From an uncultured Collinsella sp. (GTDB lineage Bacteria > Actinomycetota > Coriobacteriia > Coriobacteriales > Coriobacteriaceae): 41,679 nucleotides of DNA. This document shows, in pieces, positions 23,920 through 31,960 of this stretch; within the stretch, counting starts at the first letter, position 1; each line of letters opens with the position of its first letter. Under the pieces are notes generated by a model that saw only the letters and a list, made by a program, of their open reading frames with translations, was not told the DNA's origin and searched no databases. Both the position numbers and the translations under genes were made by a program. Location of the stretch: the NCBI GenBank assembly GCA_900541125.1, contig UQIK01000022.1, positions 1 to 41,679 of the forward strand, in the 5' to 3' direction.

Positions 23920-25371
23920 CTACTCGACCGTATCGACCGTTGCCGCCACGTTGCCGTCTGCCATGCGCACGCGAATGGCGTCGCCGGGCTTAAAGGTCTT
24001 GGCGCTCGTGGCCACACCATCATCGCTGTACGCGATGGAATAGCCGCGGGCAAGCACCTTGAGCGGCGACAGGGCATCGAGCGACGCGGCGGCTCGGCCC
24101 AGATCGGACGCGGGTTTGCTGAGCATCGTGCGCCCCTGATGCTCCAGGCGAGAGCTCGCGAGCGTGAGCGCATGGCGTTTGCCATCGAGCCCCGAGGTGC
24201 TTGCAACCAGGCGCTCGGGCAGGCGCTCAAAGTTGGAGCGGAATGTCCCGACCGAGCGTACTATGGCGCCCGACAGGCGATCGGCAGTCAGCGCAAGCTC
24301 TGACTCGCGACGCTCAACCATAAACGTTGGGTCGTTGAGGCACGGGCGGCACGCAGCCGCATCGAGCGCATCGCCCAAGCGAGCCGTATAGGTATCCCAG
24401 GCACGGCGACCGCGCTGATCGAGCATCTCCAGGTCGACCTGGGCCGACCCAATCATCGATGCCATCGCGGCACCCAGACGCTGATAGCGCGCCTCGAGCA
24501 CATCGGCCAACTCCGTCATAGCCGGCGCCACCGATTCTGCCGCCGCCGTGGGCGTGGAGGCGCGACGGTCGCTCACCATGTCGCAAATCGAGGTATCGGG
24601 CTCATGGCCAATGCCGGTCACCACGGGCACGGGACAAGCCGCCACCGCGCGGGCAAGCTCCTCGTCATTAAAGGTCATGAGGTCCTCAAAGGAGCCGCCG
24701 CCGCGCACCAGCAAGATGCAGTCGGGCGCCGGCGTGACGGCGGCGGCACGGCGCAGGCCCTCGATAAGCTCGGCCGGCGCACCCTCGCCTTGAACCTTGG
24801 CGCCCACGCAAACGAGCTCGACGAGCGGGTTGCGACGACGCAATGTGCGCTTGACGTCGTCGATTACGGCACCCGAAAGCGAGGTGACGACCGCCACGCG
24901 GGAGCAGAACACCGGGATGCGGCGTTTGCGCGCTTCGTCCATCAGGCCCTCGCGGCGAAGCTTTTCGGCCAACTGCGCCACTTGTTGACGCAGCAAGCCC
25001 TCCCCCGCCAGCGAGAACGAGCGGGCGACAAAGCTCATGCGGCCCGTGGCCTTATAGAGATTGAAGCTGCCCTTAAAGCTCACCTGCATGCCGTCGCGCA
25101 GATCGAACGTGCGCTTGAGATAGGCGCCCTTCCAGATGATGCAGTCGACGGCCGCCGAGTCGTCCTTGATTTGGAAGTAGCAGTGGCCGCTTCGGGCATT
25201 GGGACCACGGAAGCCCGTGACCTCGCCCAGGACGCTCAGCTGCGGAATGGCATCGAGCGCACCGGCAGCGATCTCTACCGCCTGACTCACGCTGAGCTCC
25301 TTGCGCTCCTGCTCATCCGAACCGTCGAACTCGGCGGAAACGGCATTGCCGGTCAGATTCCAGCCTGCCAC
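23920..25371 (-). CDS. xseA: Exodeoxyribonuclease VII large subunit
   Basis: This is the 483-residue catalytic subunit of exonuclease VII. An N-terminal OB fold (about 30-125, with LSVLGEVTGFRGPNARSGHCYFQIKD) binds single-stranded DNA. The nuclease domain contains VVTSLSGAVIDDV, the LLVRGGGSFEDLMTFNDEELARA segment and VVTGIGHEPD. A long helical region follows. A GTG start at 25371 is chosen because AAAGGAGG lies four bases before it; the ATGs at 25389 and 25398 precede or overlap that ribosome site. Confidence 0.95.
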   Translation of the reverse strand: MAGWNLTGNAVSAEFDGSDEQERKELSVSQAVEIAAGALDAIPQLSVLGEVTGFRGPNARSGHCYFQIKDDSAAVDCIIWKGAYLKRTFDLRDGMQVSFKGSFNLYKATGRMSFVARSFSLAGEGLLRQQVAQLAEKLRREGLMDEARKRRIPVFCSRVAVVTSLSGAVIDDVKRTLRRRNPLVELVCVGAKVQGEGAPAELIEGLRRAAAVTPAPDCILLVRGGGSFEDLMTFNDEELARAVAACPVPVVTGIGHEPDTSICDMVSDRRASTPTAAAESVAPAMTELADVLEARYQRLGAAMASMIGSAQVDLEMLDQRGRRAWDTYTARLGDALDAAACRPCLNDPTFMVERRESELALTADRLSGAIVRSVGTFRSNFERLPERLVASTSGLDGKRHALTLASSRLEHQGRTMLSKPASDLGRAAASLDALSPLKVLARGYSIAYSDDGVATSAKTFKPGDAIRVRMADGNVAATVDTVE

Positions 25372-25440
25372 GCAGCCTCCTTTCGTCATCGTGCACAAGG
25401 GCTTCGGCCCTGCGCAAATTCAAGTCCAACACATAGTACA

Positions 25441-25470
25441 GCGCCGCGGGGACACAAATCTCCGCGGCGC
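25441..25470 (-). terminator. Hairpin after the zinc peptidase gene
   Basis: GCGCCGCGG (25441-25449) pairs perfectly with CCGCGGCGC (25462-25470). It lies just past the stop of the gene at 25487. A T-tract is lacking on the minus strand, so termination is uncertain. Confidence 0.5.
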
Positions 25471-25486
25471 CTGTCAAGCCAATTTG

Positions 25487-26191
25487 TTATCGGTTGGAGT
25501 TTCTGTTGTAGCGAGCCATAAGATAGAGCAGCTGAATGATCGAAGTGAGCGCTGCGGCAACATAGGTAAGCGCGGCTGCCGTCAGGACCTTCTTGGCACC
25601 GTTGACCTGCTTGGAGCTCATACCCGACTGCTCGATATACGCCACGGCGCGGCGGCTGGCATCAATCTCGACCGGCAGCGTAACCAACTGGAACAACACA
25701 CTAAACGAGAAGAAGATCAGTGCGAGGGTCGTGAGTCCCGCGATGTTCATAAACAGGCCCAAGAGCAACACGATGGTCCAGGTGTTCTGGGTAAAGTTGA
25801 CGACCGGCACGAGGGCTGTGCGTACCTTCATCATGGCATAACCACTTTGACGCTGGGCGGCATGGCCCGCCTCGTGGCAGGCGACGGCAACGCTTGCGAC
25901 CGACCCGCCTGAACGGTTGGCATCCGACAGATACAGGTTGTTGTCCTGCGGGTTGTAATGATCGGTGAGCTCACCAGCGACGCCCTTGATACCCACGGCG
26001 TTGCAGCCGCTGGCGTCGAGCATGCGGCGAGCGACCGTGGCGCCCGTGTCGCCGTCCGAGCGAACCTTGGACCAGGTTTTGTACGTCGAGTTGATATAGT
26101 TCTGTGCGGCAAGGCCAAGCACCGTGCAGACAAGAACAACCAGCAGGTACAGCGGGTCGATGCCAAAGCCGTATCCATAGTAATAAGGCAT
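25487..26191 (-). CDS. Membrane zinc metallopeptidase (YugP-like)
   Basis: This 234-residue protein of the neutral zinc metallopeptidase family has an N-terminal membrane helix (about 12-30) and two or three C-terminal helices (about 130-165 and 198-225). The zinc motif HEAGH is at 106-110, preceded by VASVAVAC. The Pro/Tyr-rich start MPYYYGYGFG is typical. Members sit in the cytoplasmic membrane; substrates are unknown. GGAGG lies seven bases before ATG 26191. It follows RNase D by 64 bp on the same strand, so the two are probably cotranscribed. Confidence 0.92.
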   Translation of the reverse strand: MPYYYGYGFGIDPLYLLVVLVCTVLGLAAQNYINSTYKTWSKVRSDGDTGATVARRMLDASGCNAVGIKGVAGELTDHYNPQDNNLYLSDANRSGGSVASVAVACHEAGHAAQRQSGYAMMKVRTALVPVVNFTQNTWTIVLLLGLFMNIAGLTTLALIFFSFSVLFQLVTLPVEIDASRRAVAYIEQSGMSSKQVNGAKKVLTAAALTYVAAALTSIIQLLYLMARYNRNSNR

Positions 26192-26255
26192 GCGAATTCC
26201 TCCGAATCGAGTTACACGTTGGAGGCATTCTACCCACTCAGTCGACTAGGCTTCC

Positions 26256-27389
26256 CTATAACAACTCAATCTTTCCGTCCTTCACGGTGAGTCCCATATT
26301 GCCGGAAAGCAGATCGTCCAGACGTGAGCCCACAAGCTCAAAACGCCAGCCTTCGCGCAGGGGGCTCTGTTCGGGGTGCTCAATATAGTCGGCCAGGTCA
26401 TCGCGCGAGGCAATGACCGAGGTCGCCACGCCCGAGCGCTCGGCAACCAGGCGAATGAGCGCATACATCAGGTCCGTCACGCTCTCCAACTCCGGCGAAA
26501 TCTGACGGTGCCCGCGCACCATGAGCGGCAGGCGATCGTGCGGGCAGCTCGCGCCGCGCTTGATGGCCATGAGCGCACCGTCCACGTCGCGCTCCCCCAA
26601 CTGATCGGTACCGCGAATGCTACGGAACTCCTCAACGCGCACGGGATTGCGCTTAACGAGCGCAAGCAGCGTGTCGTCGGACATGACCCATTTGCGCGGG
26701 ATGTTGCGGCGCTCGGCGCGGTCCTCACGCCAGGCGGCGAGCTCGCGCGCGATACCCAGCTGGTGACGACTGCACGAGTTGATGCGTTTGACCTTGCGGA
26801 ACGCCTCGTGGCGATCGGCGCGATAGTGCGACTCGTCAGCCAGCGGGCGCAGCTCGTCGAGCACCCAGTCCACCCGGCCCAGCTCGCGCAGGCGACTCAT
26901 CATCTCGGTATAGGCGACGATCAGGTACTTGACGTCATCGATCGCGTACTCGATCTGTTTATCGGTCAGCGGGCGGCGCGACCAGTCGGTCAGCGACTCG
27001 GTCTTGGGCAGCGATACACCGCAGAACGTCTGAACAAGCGCGCCATACGAAATCTGCTGGCGCTCGCCCAAAAAGGCGGCGGCCACCTGCGTGTCAAAAA
27101 TCGGACGCGGCAGCACGCCCACGGTATGGAGCATGACCTCCATATCCTGCGAGCACGCGTGGAAGACCTTAGTCACGCTCTCGTCGGCCATAAGCTCGGC
27201 CAGCGGCGATAGGTCGTCGATTACCAGGGGATCGACCGCGACGCTCTCGGCAGGGGTGGCAATCTGAACCAGGCACAGACGCGGATGGAACGTGCGCTCG
27301 CGCAAAAACTCGGTATCGACGGCAATCGCGTCGAACTCACGGGCGCGCTGGCAAAAGTCGAGTAGAGCCTGATGTGTGGAAATGTACAT
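26256..27389 (-). CDS. rnd: Ribonuclease D
   Basis: This 3'-5' exoribonuclease of the DEDDy class trims tRNA and other stable RNA. It has 377 residues. AVDTEFLRERTF carries Asp25 and Glu27, HACSQDMEVM carries the third acidic residue, and YAIDDVKYLIVAY supplies the last Asp and Tyr. HRDC-like domains occupy the C-terminal half (about 200-370). ATG 27389 is chosen because the motif region begins there; the preceding 12 codons are not conserved, and the ribosome site (GGG-type) is weak. Confidence 0.93.
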   Translation of the reverse strand: MYISTHQALLDFCQRAREFDAIAVDTEFLRERTFHPRLCLVQIATPAESVAVDPLVIDDLSPLAELMADESVTKVFHACSQDMEVMLHTVGVLPRPIFDTQVAAAFLGERQQISYGALVQTFCGVSLPKTESLTDWSRRPLTDKQIEYAIDDVKYLIVAYTEMMSRLRELGRVDWVLDELRPLADESHYRADRHEAFRKVKRINSCSRHQLGIARELAAWREDRAERRNIPRKWVMSDDTLLALVKRNPVRVEEFRSIRGTDQLGERDVDGALMAIKRGASCPHDRLPLMVRGHRQISPELESVTDLMYALIRLVAERSGVATSVIASRDDLADYIEHPEQSPLREGWRFELVGSRLDDLLSGNMGLTVKDGKIELL

Positions 27390-27487
27390 ATCAACCCATC
27401 GAATAAGGTTAGGCCCGAAAAACACGGGTAGGATATCGGCATTGCCTTACAACTATACTCGGTTAGTCACAGAACGGGAACGTAAGT

Positions 27488-28405
27488 ATGCGCTGCCTTA
27501 TCATCCACAACCCGGCATCGGGCCCCAGCTCAGATGAAATCTACGCATTCACGCACGCCCTCGCGCAGGGCGGCGACGAGGTCGTGATGCGTTTTATCGG
27601 CGATGGCATGGAACCCGAGGATGCCGTGGCGGACGTGCGCGAGTTTGATCGCGTGGTCGTTTCGGGCGGCGATGGCACCGTCTCCAACGTGCTCGACCAG
27701 ATGCGCGGGTGCGGCGTCCCCACGCTCGTCTTCCCCTCCGGCACAGCCTGCCTGTTCTTCAACAACATCGGCAATGCCCCCGAGGCGGCGGCGCTTGCCA
27801 AGGCTTGCCGCGCCGGTCGCACGGTCAAAGTGGACATGGGCGAGCTCTTTTGGCTCGACGAGAACGGCAACGAAAAGCGCCACGGCTTTATCATCATCGC
27901 CGGCTCGGGCTTCGACGCCGAGATCATGATGAAAGCCGCTCCCACCAAAAACGACATCGGCGAGATCGCCTACTTCCTCTCTGCGCTCGCCACGCCCAAC
28001 CCCACGGTGGCGCACTTTACCATTGAGCACGACGGCATTGTCGAGGAGCTCGACGGCATCTGCTGCATGGCAGGCAATACCTCGGTCATCCAAAACGACA
28101 TCAACCTGTTCCCCGACTGCCGCATGAACGATGGCATGGTCGACATTGCGGTCATCGAACCCGTAAAAACCGTGCAGCTTCTACCGACTGTGATCACCGC
28201 CGCACTCGACCCCGCCGGCAAGGTACTCGGGCGCCCGCAGTTCAAGATCATCCAGACCAAGGAAGCCAAGATCACCTGCACCCCGTCGCTGGGCATGCAG
28301 TTCGATGGCGAGATCATCTCCAGCAATTCGGGCGTCTTTGGAGCCCGCGCACTTCCGCAATGCCTCGACCTCATCGTCGACGAATTCTCACCGCTTGGTA
28401 AATAG
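27488..28405 (+). CDS. Diacylglycerol kinase-like lipid kinase
   Basis: This 305-residue protein has the DAGK catalytic fold. LIIHNPASGP at the N-terminus and VVSGGDGTVSNVLD (GGDGT 60-64) form the nucleotide site, and LVFPSGTACLFFNNIG follows. Related enzymes phosphorylate diacylglycerol or other lipids (DgkB, YegS, BmrU groups). It has no membrane helix but probably works at the membrane. Transcribed divergently from rnd across 98 bp. A GGGAAC site lies upstream of ATG 27488. A 30-codon membrane peptide follows nine bases later. Confidence 0.88.
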   Translation: MRCLIIHNPASGPSSDEIYAFTHALAQGGDEVVMRFIGDGMEPEDAVADVREFDRVVVSGGDGTVSNVLDQMRGCGVPTLVFPSGTACLFFNNIGNAPEAAALAKACRAGRTVKVDMGELFWLDENGNEKRHGFIIIAGSGFDAEIMMKAAPTKNDIGEIAYFLSALATPNPTVAHFTIEHDGIVEELDGICCMAGNTSVIQNDINLFPDCRMNDGMVDIAVIEPVKTVQLLPTVITAALDPAGKVLGRPQFKIIQTKEAKITCTPSLGMQFDGEIISSNSGVFGARALPQCLDLIVDEFSPLGK

Positions 28406-28414
28406 GAGGACCCC

Positions 28415-28507
28415 ATGAACGACAATCCCCTGCTCGGTTTTATCGTCATCGTTTTGGCCATGCTCATCGGCTATGCGATCAACGTGATCCACCGCCGGAA
28501 GAAGTAA
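28415..28507 (+). CDS. 30-residue single-pass membrane peptide
   Basis: A short frame (ATG 28415 to TAA 28507) encodes MNDNPLLG, then a hydrophobic helix of about 17 residues (FIVIVLAMLIGYAINVI), then HRRKK. A perfect AGGAGG lies five bases before the ATG, and only nine bases separate it from the lipid kinase stop. The positive-inside end suggests a cytosolic C-terminus. It may be a small partner of the kinase. No known family is recognised. Confidence 0.75.
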   Translation: MNDNPLLGFIVIVLAMLIGYAINVIHRRKK

Positions 28508-28543
28508 TTCCACATTGGTATGATATTCATCCAATTATCGTCT

Positions 28544-28577
28544 CCCCTGCTGTTTATGCATTTGCCAAACAGCGGGG
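28544..28577 (+). terminator. Hairpin after the membrane peptide
   Basis: CCCCTGCTGTTT (28544-28555) pairs with AAACAGCGGGG (28567-28577), including one T-G pair. ATTCTCATTT follows. It is a likely transcript end for the lipid kinase unit. Confidence 0.6.
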
Positions 28578-28662
28578 GATTCTCATTTCGGGCATTCCCA
28601 GCTACTTTATTCGGCTACAGTAATTACAGGGCGTCTTTATTAAAGTAAAGCTACAAACTGAG

Positions 28663-28668
28663 TATAAT
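28663..28668 (+). promoter_or_regulatory. -10 box of the C69 peptidase gene
   Basis: TATAAT at 28663-28668 with a weak TTAAAG 17 bp upstream. This leaves a leader of about 140 nt before the ATG at 28814. Confidence 0.55.
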
Positions 28669-28770
28669 TAACCGCTCATCGCATATTTCATTACGCTTAT
28701 CGAGTAAGTTTCTTTCATAGATGAATATTGTTTCCAGTTCGTTACGCTAATGGGGTGTCTTTATTGGCTG

Positions 28771-28796
28771 AAGCCCTCTGGCAACGGAGGGCTTTC
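28771..28796 (+). promoter_or_regulatory. Possible leader attenuator of the C69 peptidase gene
   Basis: AAGCCCTC (28771-28778) pairs with GAGGGCTT (28787-28794), followed by TC. It lies between the -10 box and the ribosome site. Termination strength looks low. Confidence 0.4.
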
Positions 28797-28813
28797 GCAC
28801 GCTGGGAGGGAAA

Positions 28814-30775
28814 ATGAGGAAAACTCACCCCGTCAACGCGCTCAAGAAGCTAGGTATAGGCCTCGCCTTTGGAGCTGCGACCATCATGTCCATGCCGACA
28901 TCTGCGCTCGCCTGCACGCAGATGTACATGGGCAAAAACCTTACGGCCGACAACAACACGTACTATGGTCGCGCCGAGGACTTTGGCCCGCGCTACCTCA
29001 AGCACTTTGGCATTGAGCCGTCGCATGCCCCCGGGTATACCTACGGCTCAGACGAGTCCGACTTCTCATACAGGTCGACCAAGACTACATATCGTTATAG
29101 CTACGTGCGCGATCATCCTTCGCAGTGGCACGGGCGCTATGATGCCTACTCTGAGGCAGGCATCAACGAGAAGGGCGTGTCCTGCTCCGCAACGCTGACC
29201 ACCAACATGAACGATAAAGCCGCCAAGGCAGACCCCCTGACCGACACTGGCATTGGCGAGTATAGCTACGGCAGCGTTATCTTAGGCGAAAGTGCCAAAG
29301 CACGTGAGGGTGTCGAGCTCCTCGGCAAGATCATCGACGAGCAGGGCGCCAACGGCAACGATCAGATTATCATCGCCGACAGCAACGAGACTTGGCTGTT
29401 TGCCGCACTTTCCGGCCACCAGTGGATCGCCATGAAGCTCGCCGATGACGTCGCCTCACTCAACCCCAACATCGGCGGACTCAATTACGATGTCAACCTT
29501 GATGACGCCGAGAACTGCCTCCACTCCGAGGGCATCCAGACCATGCCCGAGAAAAATGGCTTCGCCGAGTACACCGACGGCAAGCTCGACGTTGCCAAGA
29601 CCTATGGCAAAAGCGTCGCCGATTCCGGCGTTCATCAGTGGACTCGCTATGTCCAGGGCCGCGATTACTTCATGGCCCCGTTGACCAAGGGTGCGGATTA
29701 CGACATCGTCACGGTTAAACCGGAAAAAGGCCCCGACCAAATCGGAGCCATGGTCAGCGAGATCCAGCCCCTGTTCTTCAAGCCCGGCAAGTCCGACTGG
29801 AACACCTTTGAGATGATCCGTGCATTTGGCAACCGCGGCGAAAATGTCCCCGGCCTCAACGCCAACACCGACGGTGTCTACGCCATCGGCACCGAAAGAA
29901 GCACCGAGACCAACCTCTTCCAGATCCGTCAGGGCATGGACCCCGAGATCGCGACCATTCAGTGGGAAATGCTCTCCCGCGCCGCGTACTCCGTCGCTAT
30001 TCCTCTGTACTCTGCACTGCTCACCGAGGTCAGCCCCTACTTCAGCAATCAGGATGTGTCCTACGATCACTGCGAAGAGACGGACATCGTGAACAACGAG
30101 GAGCCCGAGAACTCCATCAACTACGTCCTCATGGACATTAGTTCCCTCTGCTACGAGCACCGCGAGCAGCTCGGCACCGGCGTTCGCGCCTACCTCGACG
30201 CTCTCCAGAACGAGCTCATCGAGCAGAACCTCCAGGTCGACAAGGCCATGCAGGCTGCCGAGGGCACCGAGGCCCGCACCGCCTTGGCCAACAAGGCTGG
30301 CAAGGCTGCCACCGAGAACACCTACGTCAAGTGCAAGGCACTGCTCCAGGAGATGCGCGCCTATCAGAAGGCCGAAAACTTCGACCAGCCCTTCACCCCG
30401 AGCGACCTGAACACCGAGACCAATGGCCTCAAGGTGTCCATCACCTACGCCAAGGACGCTCTTGCCACCGACCCGGTAACCCCGGATCAGCCTGGCACTC
30501 CCGAGCAGCCTGGTACTCCTGAGCAGCCCGGTACCCCCGAGCAGCCCGCCAAGCCCGAGCAGCCCGCTAAGCCCGAGCAGCCCACCACCAAGCCCGAGAA
30601 GCCTGGCAAGTCGGACACCATGACCACGGTAACCACCAACAAGACGAACACCAAGGGCGGCCTGCCCACCACCGGTGATCGTTTTGATGGCCGCGTGGTG
30701 GCTGCATTCGCCATCGCTGGCGTTGCCGTCATCTCCGCGGGCGGTTACTTCCTCTACCGTCGCAATAAGGAGTAA
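28814..30775 (+). CDS. Sortase-anchored C69 family dipeptidase
   Basis: This 653-residue secreted peptidase belongs to family C69, N-terminal nucleophile hydrolases. A signal peptide covers about 1-33, and the segment ALAC-TQMYMGK places Cys34 as the likely nucleophile exposed by processing. GRAEDFGPR, GINEKGVSCSATLTTN and ADSNETW follow as family segments. A Pro-rich spacer carries three PGTPEQ and two PAKPEQ units near 555-590. The C-terminus is a sortase signal: LPTTG (617-621), a hydrophobic helix, then YRRNKE. It is thus a peptidoglycan-anchored wall protein. GGGAGG precedes ATG 28814. Natural substrates are unknown; dietary or host peptides are plausible. Confidence 0.93.
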   Translation: MRKTHPVNALKKLGIGLAFGAATIMSMPTSALACTQMYMGKNLTADNNTYYGRAEDFGPRYLKHFGIEPSHAPGYTYGSDESDFSYRSTKTTYRYSYVRDHPSQWHGRYDAYSEAGINEKGVSCSATLTTNMNDKAAKADPLTDTGIGEYSYGSVILGESAKAREGVELLGKIIDEQGANGNDQIIIADSNETWLFAALSGHQWIAMKLADDVASLNPNIGGLNYDVNLDDAENCLHSEGIQTMPEKNGFAEYTDGKLDVAKTYGKSVADSGVHQWTRYVQGRDYFMAPLTKGADYDIVTVKPEKGPDQIGAMVSEIQPLFFKPGKSDWNTFEMIRAFGNRGENVPGLNANTDGVYAIGTERSTETNLFQIRQGMDPEIATIQWEMLSRAAYSVAIPLYSALLTEVSPYFSNQDVSYDHCEETDIVNNEEPENSINYVLMDISSLCYEHREQLGTGVRAYLDALQNELIEQNLQVDKAMQAAEGTEARTALANKAGKAATENTYVKCKALLQEMRAYQKAENFDQPFTPSDLNTETNGLKVSITYAKDALATDPVTPDQPGTPEQPGTPEQPGTPEQPAKPEQPAKPEQPTTKPEKPGKSDTMTTVTTNKTNTKGGLPTTGDRFDGRVVAAFAIAGVAVISAGGYFLYRRNKE

Positions 30776-30782
30776 CGTCTTA

Positions 30783-30834
30783 GCTGAGCGGGCAAGGCAG
30801 CGATGGCAGCCTCGCCCGCTCAGCCCGCTCTTTT
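30783..30834 (+). terminator. Terminator of the C69 peptidase gene
   Basis: GCTGAGCGGGC (30783-30793) pairs perfectly with GCCCGCTCAGC (30814-30824), and TTTT follows at 30831-30834. Confidence 0.75.
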
Positions 30835-30838
30835 GACT

Positions 30839-30877
30839 GGCGGGAAACCCGCCTGAAATCTTTTCAAAAAAGATTTC
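30839..30877. repeat. Two further perfect hairpins upstream of the Trp leader promoter
   Basis: GGCGGG-AAA-CCCGCC (30839-30853) and GAAATCTTTT-CAA-AAAAGATTTC (30855-30877) directly follow the terminator. They may add to transcript insulation. Confidence 0.65.
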
Positions 30878-30895
30878 CCCGCACACACTTCGCTG

Positions 30896-30904
30896 TGCTA
30901 TAGT
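30896..30904 (+). promoter_or_regulatory. Extended -10 promoter of the Trp leader/ECF operon
   Basis: TGCTATAGT fits an extended -10 element (TGn followed by TATAGT). It lies 58 bp before the leader peptide ATG. No -35 consensus is seen, as is common for extended -10 promoters. Confidence 0.55.
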
Positions 30905-30962
30905 GCAGCGCAACAGCAACTAGGTGCGACCGCGCCACGGCATCACGAAAGGAGCCACCAAC

Positions 30963-31031
30963 ATGAAGAACACGATGAAGTCTCTCAACAACTGGTGGTG
31001 GCGTGATGCGAATACGATCGGTCGACAGTGA
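30963..31031 (+). CDS. Tryptophan leader peptide (attenuator)
   Basis: A 22-codon frame encodes MKNTMKSLNNWWWRDANTIG plus RQ. Residues 11-13 are three consecutive Trp codons (30993-31001). AAAGGAG lies eight bases before ATG 30963. The stop at 31029 is followed after 36 nt by a Rho-independent terminator (31068-31098) and then by an S-component gene. GGCGTGA (31000-31006), overlapping the last Trp codon, can pair with TCACGCC (31037-31043), a candidate 1:2 pause stem. These are the parts of ribosome-mediated transcription attenuation: Trp shortage stalls the ribosome at the WWW codons and favours read-through. Confidence 0.9.
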   Translation: MKNTMKSLNNWWWRDANTIGRQ

Positions 31032-31067
31032 GTCCCTCACGCCTGTTTTTGCGCTCTAGGTGATTGG

Positions 31068-31098
31068 AAGGCCTCCGGTTTCGACCGGGGGCCTTTTT
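31068..31098 (+). terminator. Attenuator terminator of the ECF operon
   Basis: AAGGCCTCCGGT (31068-31079) pairs with ACCGGGGGCCTT (31084-31095) around a TTCG tetraloop, with one T-G pair. TTTTT (31094-31098) follows. GCCT (31041-31044) could instead pair with AGGC (31069-31072), extended by T-A and T-G pairs across a bulge, giving a candidate antiterminator. Confidence 0.9.
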
Positions 31099-31175
31099 CT
31101 ATCTCGAGCCCGATCGCATTCGCATCACGCGCCTCCGCTTTTCTCTTGCACTCCCATTCCGAAAGGATTTTCACC

Positions 31176-31748
31176 ATGTCTCAGAACACCACCGCCACCC
31201 AGCCCCGCACCGTCCAGACCGCCGACCGTGGCAAACTCGATGTCCGCGCCCTCGTCCTGCTCGCCATCCTGCTCGCTGCCGGCTTCATCCTCAACTTCAC
31301 CGTCGGCAAGGCCATCTCGGGCATCTCGGGCGGCATGATCAGCCCCGAGTTCATCATCTCGGCCTTCTGCCTCACCATCCTGGTCGTTCGCCCCAACATC
31401 GGCCAGGCGCTCGTCATTGGCCTCATCTCGGCTGCCGTGATCCAGATCACCACCACTTCGCCGTTCGTTGATTTTGCCGCCGAGGGCATCGCCGCCATGC
31501 TCATGGCCGGCATCGTCAATGCCGCCGGCAAGAACGGTCAGGTCAAGCCCGCCATCGCCATTGTTGCAACCTTCCTGACCACCTTTGTCTCCGGCGTCAT
31601 CTTCATGGTCATCAAGATGGCCATGCTCGGCGTGGTAGGCGAGCTCGCCGCCGCCATGTTGCCCGTCGTCGCCATGACCGCCGTCTTTAACGCCATTCTG
31701 GTCGGCGCCCTCTATCTGCCCATCCAGAAGGCCCTTAGGCTCAACTAA
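31176..31748 (+). CDS. trpP: ECF transporter S component, probable tryptophan (TrpP-like)
   Basis: This 190-residue integral membrane protein has about five or six hydrophobic helices and a short polar N-terminus. The profile and segments such as LTILVVRPNIGQALVIGLISA and TTTSPFVDFAAEG resemble the TrpP-type substrate-binding subunits of ECF transporters. It would capture substrate and associate with the EcfA-EcfA'-EcfT module encoded downstream. Tryptophan specificity is inferred mainly from the Trp-codon attenuator in its leader. ATG 31176 follows AAAGGA by eight bases; an upstream in-frame ATG at 31146 lacks a site. The symbol is given by function and loose similarity. Confidence 0.8.
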   Translation: MSQNTTATQPRTVQTADRGKLDVRALVLLAILLAAGFILNFTVGKAISGISGGMISPEFIISAFCLTILVVRPNIGQALVIGLISAAVIQITTTSPFVDFAAEGIAAMLMAGIVNAAGKNGQVKPAIAIVATFLTTFVSGVIFMVIKMAMLGVVGELAAAMLPVVAMTAVFNAILVGALYLPIQKALRLN

Positions 31749-31754
31749 CCCGCT

Positions 31755-31855
31755 CGGCTTTACGAGCCACCCCATCTTGGCGTTCATTCGTCGCTCGCGT
31801 ACCCAAGTACGCTTCGCTCCTCTTTCGCGCCAACCTGGGGCCCCTCGTAAAGCCG
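31755..31855. repeat. Composite hairpin 4 between the S component and the ATPase gene
   Basis: CGGCTTTACGAG (31755-31766) pairs with CTCGTAAAGCCG (31844-31855). Inside, CCCCATCTTGGCG (31770-31782) pairs with CGCCAACCTGGGG (31828-31840) except for two central positions. The tip is GCGTAC-CCAA-GTACGC (31797-31812). There is no T-tract. It resembles an interspersed repeat rather than a simple terminator. Confidence 0.8.
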
Positions 31856-31898
31856 TCTCCGTGCTTCACCACCAAAGACCGTCCCAAACAACGAGCTT

Positions 31899-31942
31899 TT
31901 GGGGACGTTCTTAAACGACTGGTCATTTAAGAACGTCCCCAA
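31899..31942. repeat. REP-like 44-bp palindrome
   Basis: TTGGGGACGTTCTTAAA (31899-31915) pairs perfectly with 31926-31942 around CGACTGGTCA. Palindromes beginning GGGGACGTTCTT are typical of dispersed REP-type elements mobilised by RAYT transposases. No such transposase is in this window. It ends 18 bp before the ATPase ATG. Confidence 0.75.
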
Positions 31943-31960
31943 TGACTATGAAAGGTATCC

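Noticed and set aside
29456..30919. 487-codon minus-strand frame opposite the C69 peptidase
   Set aside because: Antisense shadow; the Gly/Leu repeats merely mirror the PGTPEQ spacer.
30896..31175. T-box riboswitch before the S component
   Set aside because: No T-box consensus sequence or specifier loop is seen; a translated Trp leader explains the region better.
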